Assembly (NCBI GenBank): GCA_964597535.1
Contig: CAZQYB010000058.1
Coordinates: forward strand, 1 to 15,025
Length of the DNA stretch: 15,025 bases
DNA from: CAZQYB01 sp964597535
Lineage (GTDB): Bacteria > Planctomycetota > Phycisphaerae > Sedimentisphaerales > Anaerobacaceae
Reading direction: 5' to 3'
Of the stretch, positions 13,846-15,025 are shown piece after piece; the stretch's first letter is position 1, and each line of letters starts with the position of its first letter. The notes beneath the pieces were generated by a model, which was given only the letters and a program-made list of their open reading frames with translations, ran no database searches and was not told the DNA's origin. Both the position numbers and the translations under genes were made by a program.

Positions 13846-15025
13846 ATGACAAGACTATCGCTCGTAATAACCGTAATATGCGTGGCAGCAGGGTTTCAGT
13901 CAGGAAAAGTTGTGTTAGCAGCCGAGATGCCGGCAGGTAAAGAATTCACCAACCCTATTGGTATGAAGTTTGTGCGCATCGAGCCGGGTGCGTTTCAGAT
14001 GGGACAGTTGAAAAAGCTGTCATCAGAAGTTTTGCCCATCTTTCGAGGCCGGGGCCTCTTTGACCAGCTAAACACAGGCGATTACGACGAAAAACCAACA
14101 CATACGGTTAATATCACCAAACCGTTCTATATGGCCGTCTTCGAGATAACAAACGCTCAATACGAGCTGTTCGCTCCCGAACACAGGAAATTGCGCGGCA
14201 AGGAAGGTTTCTCCGTCGAAGACAACGAGCCAGTGGCCTTTGTCAACTGGCACGATGCACAGCAGTTCTGCCGATGGCTTTCAAAAAAAGAAGGCCTGCC
14301 CTACCGCCTGCCCACCGAGGCTGAGTGGGAATACGCCTGTCGGGCCGGGACTGCCACAAACTATTACCCCGGAGATGTGCTTCCGGCCCCCTTCTTGCTT
14401 TCGCAAGAAAGCAGGGGGCTAAAGAAAGTCTCAGCAAAGGGTGACAGCACAAAAAAGGCAGACCTGACCGTGGGCCAAACGCCGGCAAATGCGTGGGGCC
14501 TTTATGATATGCACGGCAATCTTGAGGAATGGTGCTATGACTGGTATGGCCCATATACAAACGGCCTTGCGGTTGACCCCGTGGGTTATGCCCGTGGGGA
14601 TTTCAAAGTCACCAGGGGCGGCTGTCACACTTCGGAGGTTTATTATCTTCGCTCGGCCAACCGATTGGGCGCTATTGCCCAGACTAGAAACTGGGTGACC
14701 GGCTTTCGCGTCGTCATCGGTGAGCTGCCTAAAACCAGACCGCTTCCTGTTACACCGCCCCGCCATCAGCAAAACGTGATTCAGCGGAACCGTGCCGTGG
14801 TGTCCAGCGGCCCCAATCCCGAAAAACCATATTTCAAGGGCCCACGCAGGTACGTAAACATCGCGCCGGGTTCCAACGGCCCGGTCTTTACCTGTCACAA
14901 CCACGACCCGGCTATTGTCGAATGCCCCAACGGCGACCTGCTCGCAATTTGGTACACCTGCCACGATGAACACGGCCGGGAACTCTGCGACGCCGCAAGC
15001 CGCCTTCGCTATGGAAGTGACCAGT
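13846..15025 (+). CDS. Secreted FGE-sulfatase-domain / BNR sialidase protein, 3'-truncated by window edge (probably type I)
   Basis: Open from ATG 13846 to the window end (393 codons). It starts with a signal peptide (LSLVITVICVAAGFQSGKVVLAA). The FGE-sulfatase domain covers about 38-310 (VRIEPGAFQMG, RLPTEAEWEYACRAGT, WGLYDMHGNLEEWCYDWYG, VTRGGCHTSEVYYLRSANR, GFRVVIGELP). It has one cysteine (GGC), but not at the positions of the catalytic pair. The linker SGPNPEKPYFKGPRRYV is followed by the start of the sialidase-like domain (HNHDPAIVECPNGDLLAIWYTC...ASRLRYG). Sequence detail (HRKLRGKEGFS, TVGQTPANAWGLYDMHGN, PLPVTPPRHQQ) groups it with the type I genes at 1-2362 and 8599-11253, so a lectin-like tail is predicted beyond the window. 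Residues 181-192 (APFLLSQESRGL) are encoded by a palindromic element. Confidence 0.9.
   Translation, partial: MTRLSLVITVICVAAGFQSGKVVLAAEMPAGKEFTNPIGMKFVRIEPGAFQMGQLKKLSSEVLPIFRGRGLFDQLNTGDYDEKPTHTVNITKPFYMAVFEITNAQYELFAPEHRKLRGKEGFSVEDNEPVAFVNWHDAQQFCRWLSKKEGLPYRLPTEAEWEYACRAGTATNYYPGDVLPAPFLLSQESRGLKKVSAKGDSTKKADLTVGQTPANAWGLYDMHGNLEEWCYDWYGPYTNGLAVDPVGYARGDFKVTRGGCHTSEVYYLRSANRLGAIAQTRNWVTGFRVVIGELPKTRPLPVTPPRHQQNVIQRNRAVVSSGPNPEKPYFKGPRRYVNIAPGSNGPVFTCHNHDPAIVECPNGDLLAIWYTCHDEHGRELCDAASRLRYGSDQ
14386..14419 (-). repeat. Palindromic mini-element family B, copy 3 (in frame inside the last gene, inverted)
   Basis: GCCCCC (14386-14391) pairs with GGGGGC (14414-14419), and TGCTTTC (14396-14402) with GAAAGCA (14407-14413), around GCAA. 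TTCT (14392-14395) is bulged on the 5' side. An alternative hairpin pairs TTCTTGC with GCAAGAA around TTTC. It is inverted relative to 13792-13825. Encodes APFLLSQESRGL in a loop that varies among the paralogues. Confidence 0.85.

Noticed and set aside
1..15025. CRISPR array, tRNA, rRNA or transposase gene
   Set aside because: The repeats are not regularly spaced with unique spacers, no cloverleaf was seen, and no open frame shows transposase or RAYT motifs.

Overview
The window looks like a piece of a Planctomycetota genome (perhaps Phycisphaerae-like, probably from a metagenome). This is inferred from gene content: large secreted proteins joining an FGE-sulfatase/SUMF1-type domain to a BNR sialidase-like domain, next to a Tat-exported Gfo/Idh/MocA oxidoreductase, a UroD-like protein and a DapA/NanA-type aldolase. 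I see no phylogenetic marker gene, so this placement is moderate. All genes are on the + strand.

Layout: (1) 1-2362 is the 3' part of an FGE-sialidase-lectin-like gene, split by a frameshift near 1768. (2) 2513-5807 is a three-gene metabolic cassette: UroD-like, then a DapA/NanA aldolase overlapping it by ATGA, then a Tat-exported oxidoreductase, followed by a terminator-like hairpin. (3) 5808-6122 is a non-coding leader with a possible promoter. (4) 6123 to the end is a tight run of four more FGE-sialidase genes. The five paralogues alternate between two C-terminal types: type I (concanavalin/LamG-like tail; 1-2362, 8599-11253, and probably 13846 onward, whose tail lies outside the window) and type II (MORN_2/YwqK-like repeat tail; 6123-8537 and 11292-13787). 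The proteins are probably secreted and act on or bind complex glycans outside the cell. The cassette could process the released sugars or sugar acids, but no substrate can be assigned from sequence alone.

The most unusual signal is a set of about 34-37 bp GC-clamped palindromic mini-elements scattered through the locus. At least three unrelated sequence families share one folding plan: a C-rich/G-rich clamp, a 3-4 nt bulge on the 5' side, an inner stem, and an alternative hairpin that uses the bulge. Two copies lie in leaders just upstream of genes. Four complete copies or remnants in frame lie inside the FGE-sialidase genes, and comparison with neighbouring paralogues shows each one as an extra peptide in a variable loop. 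Two copies 9 kb apart are identical over 34 bp. This resembles the Rickettsia palindromic elements in behaviour, and I know of no described family with these sequences in this kind of bacterium.
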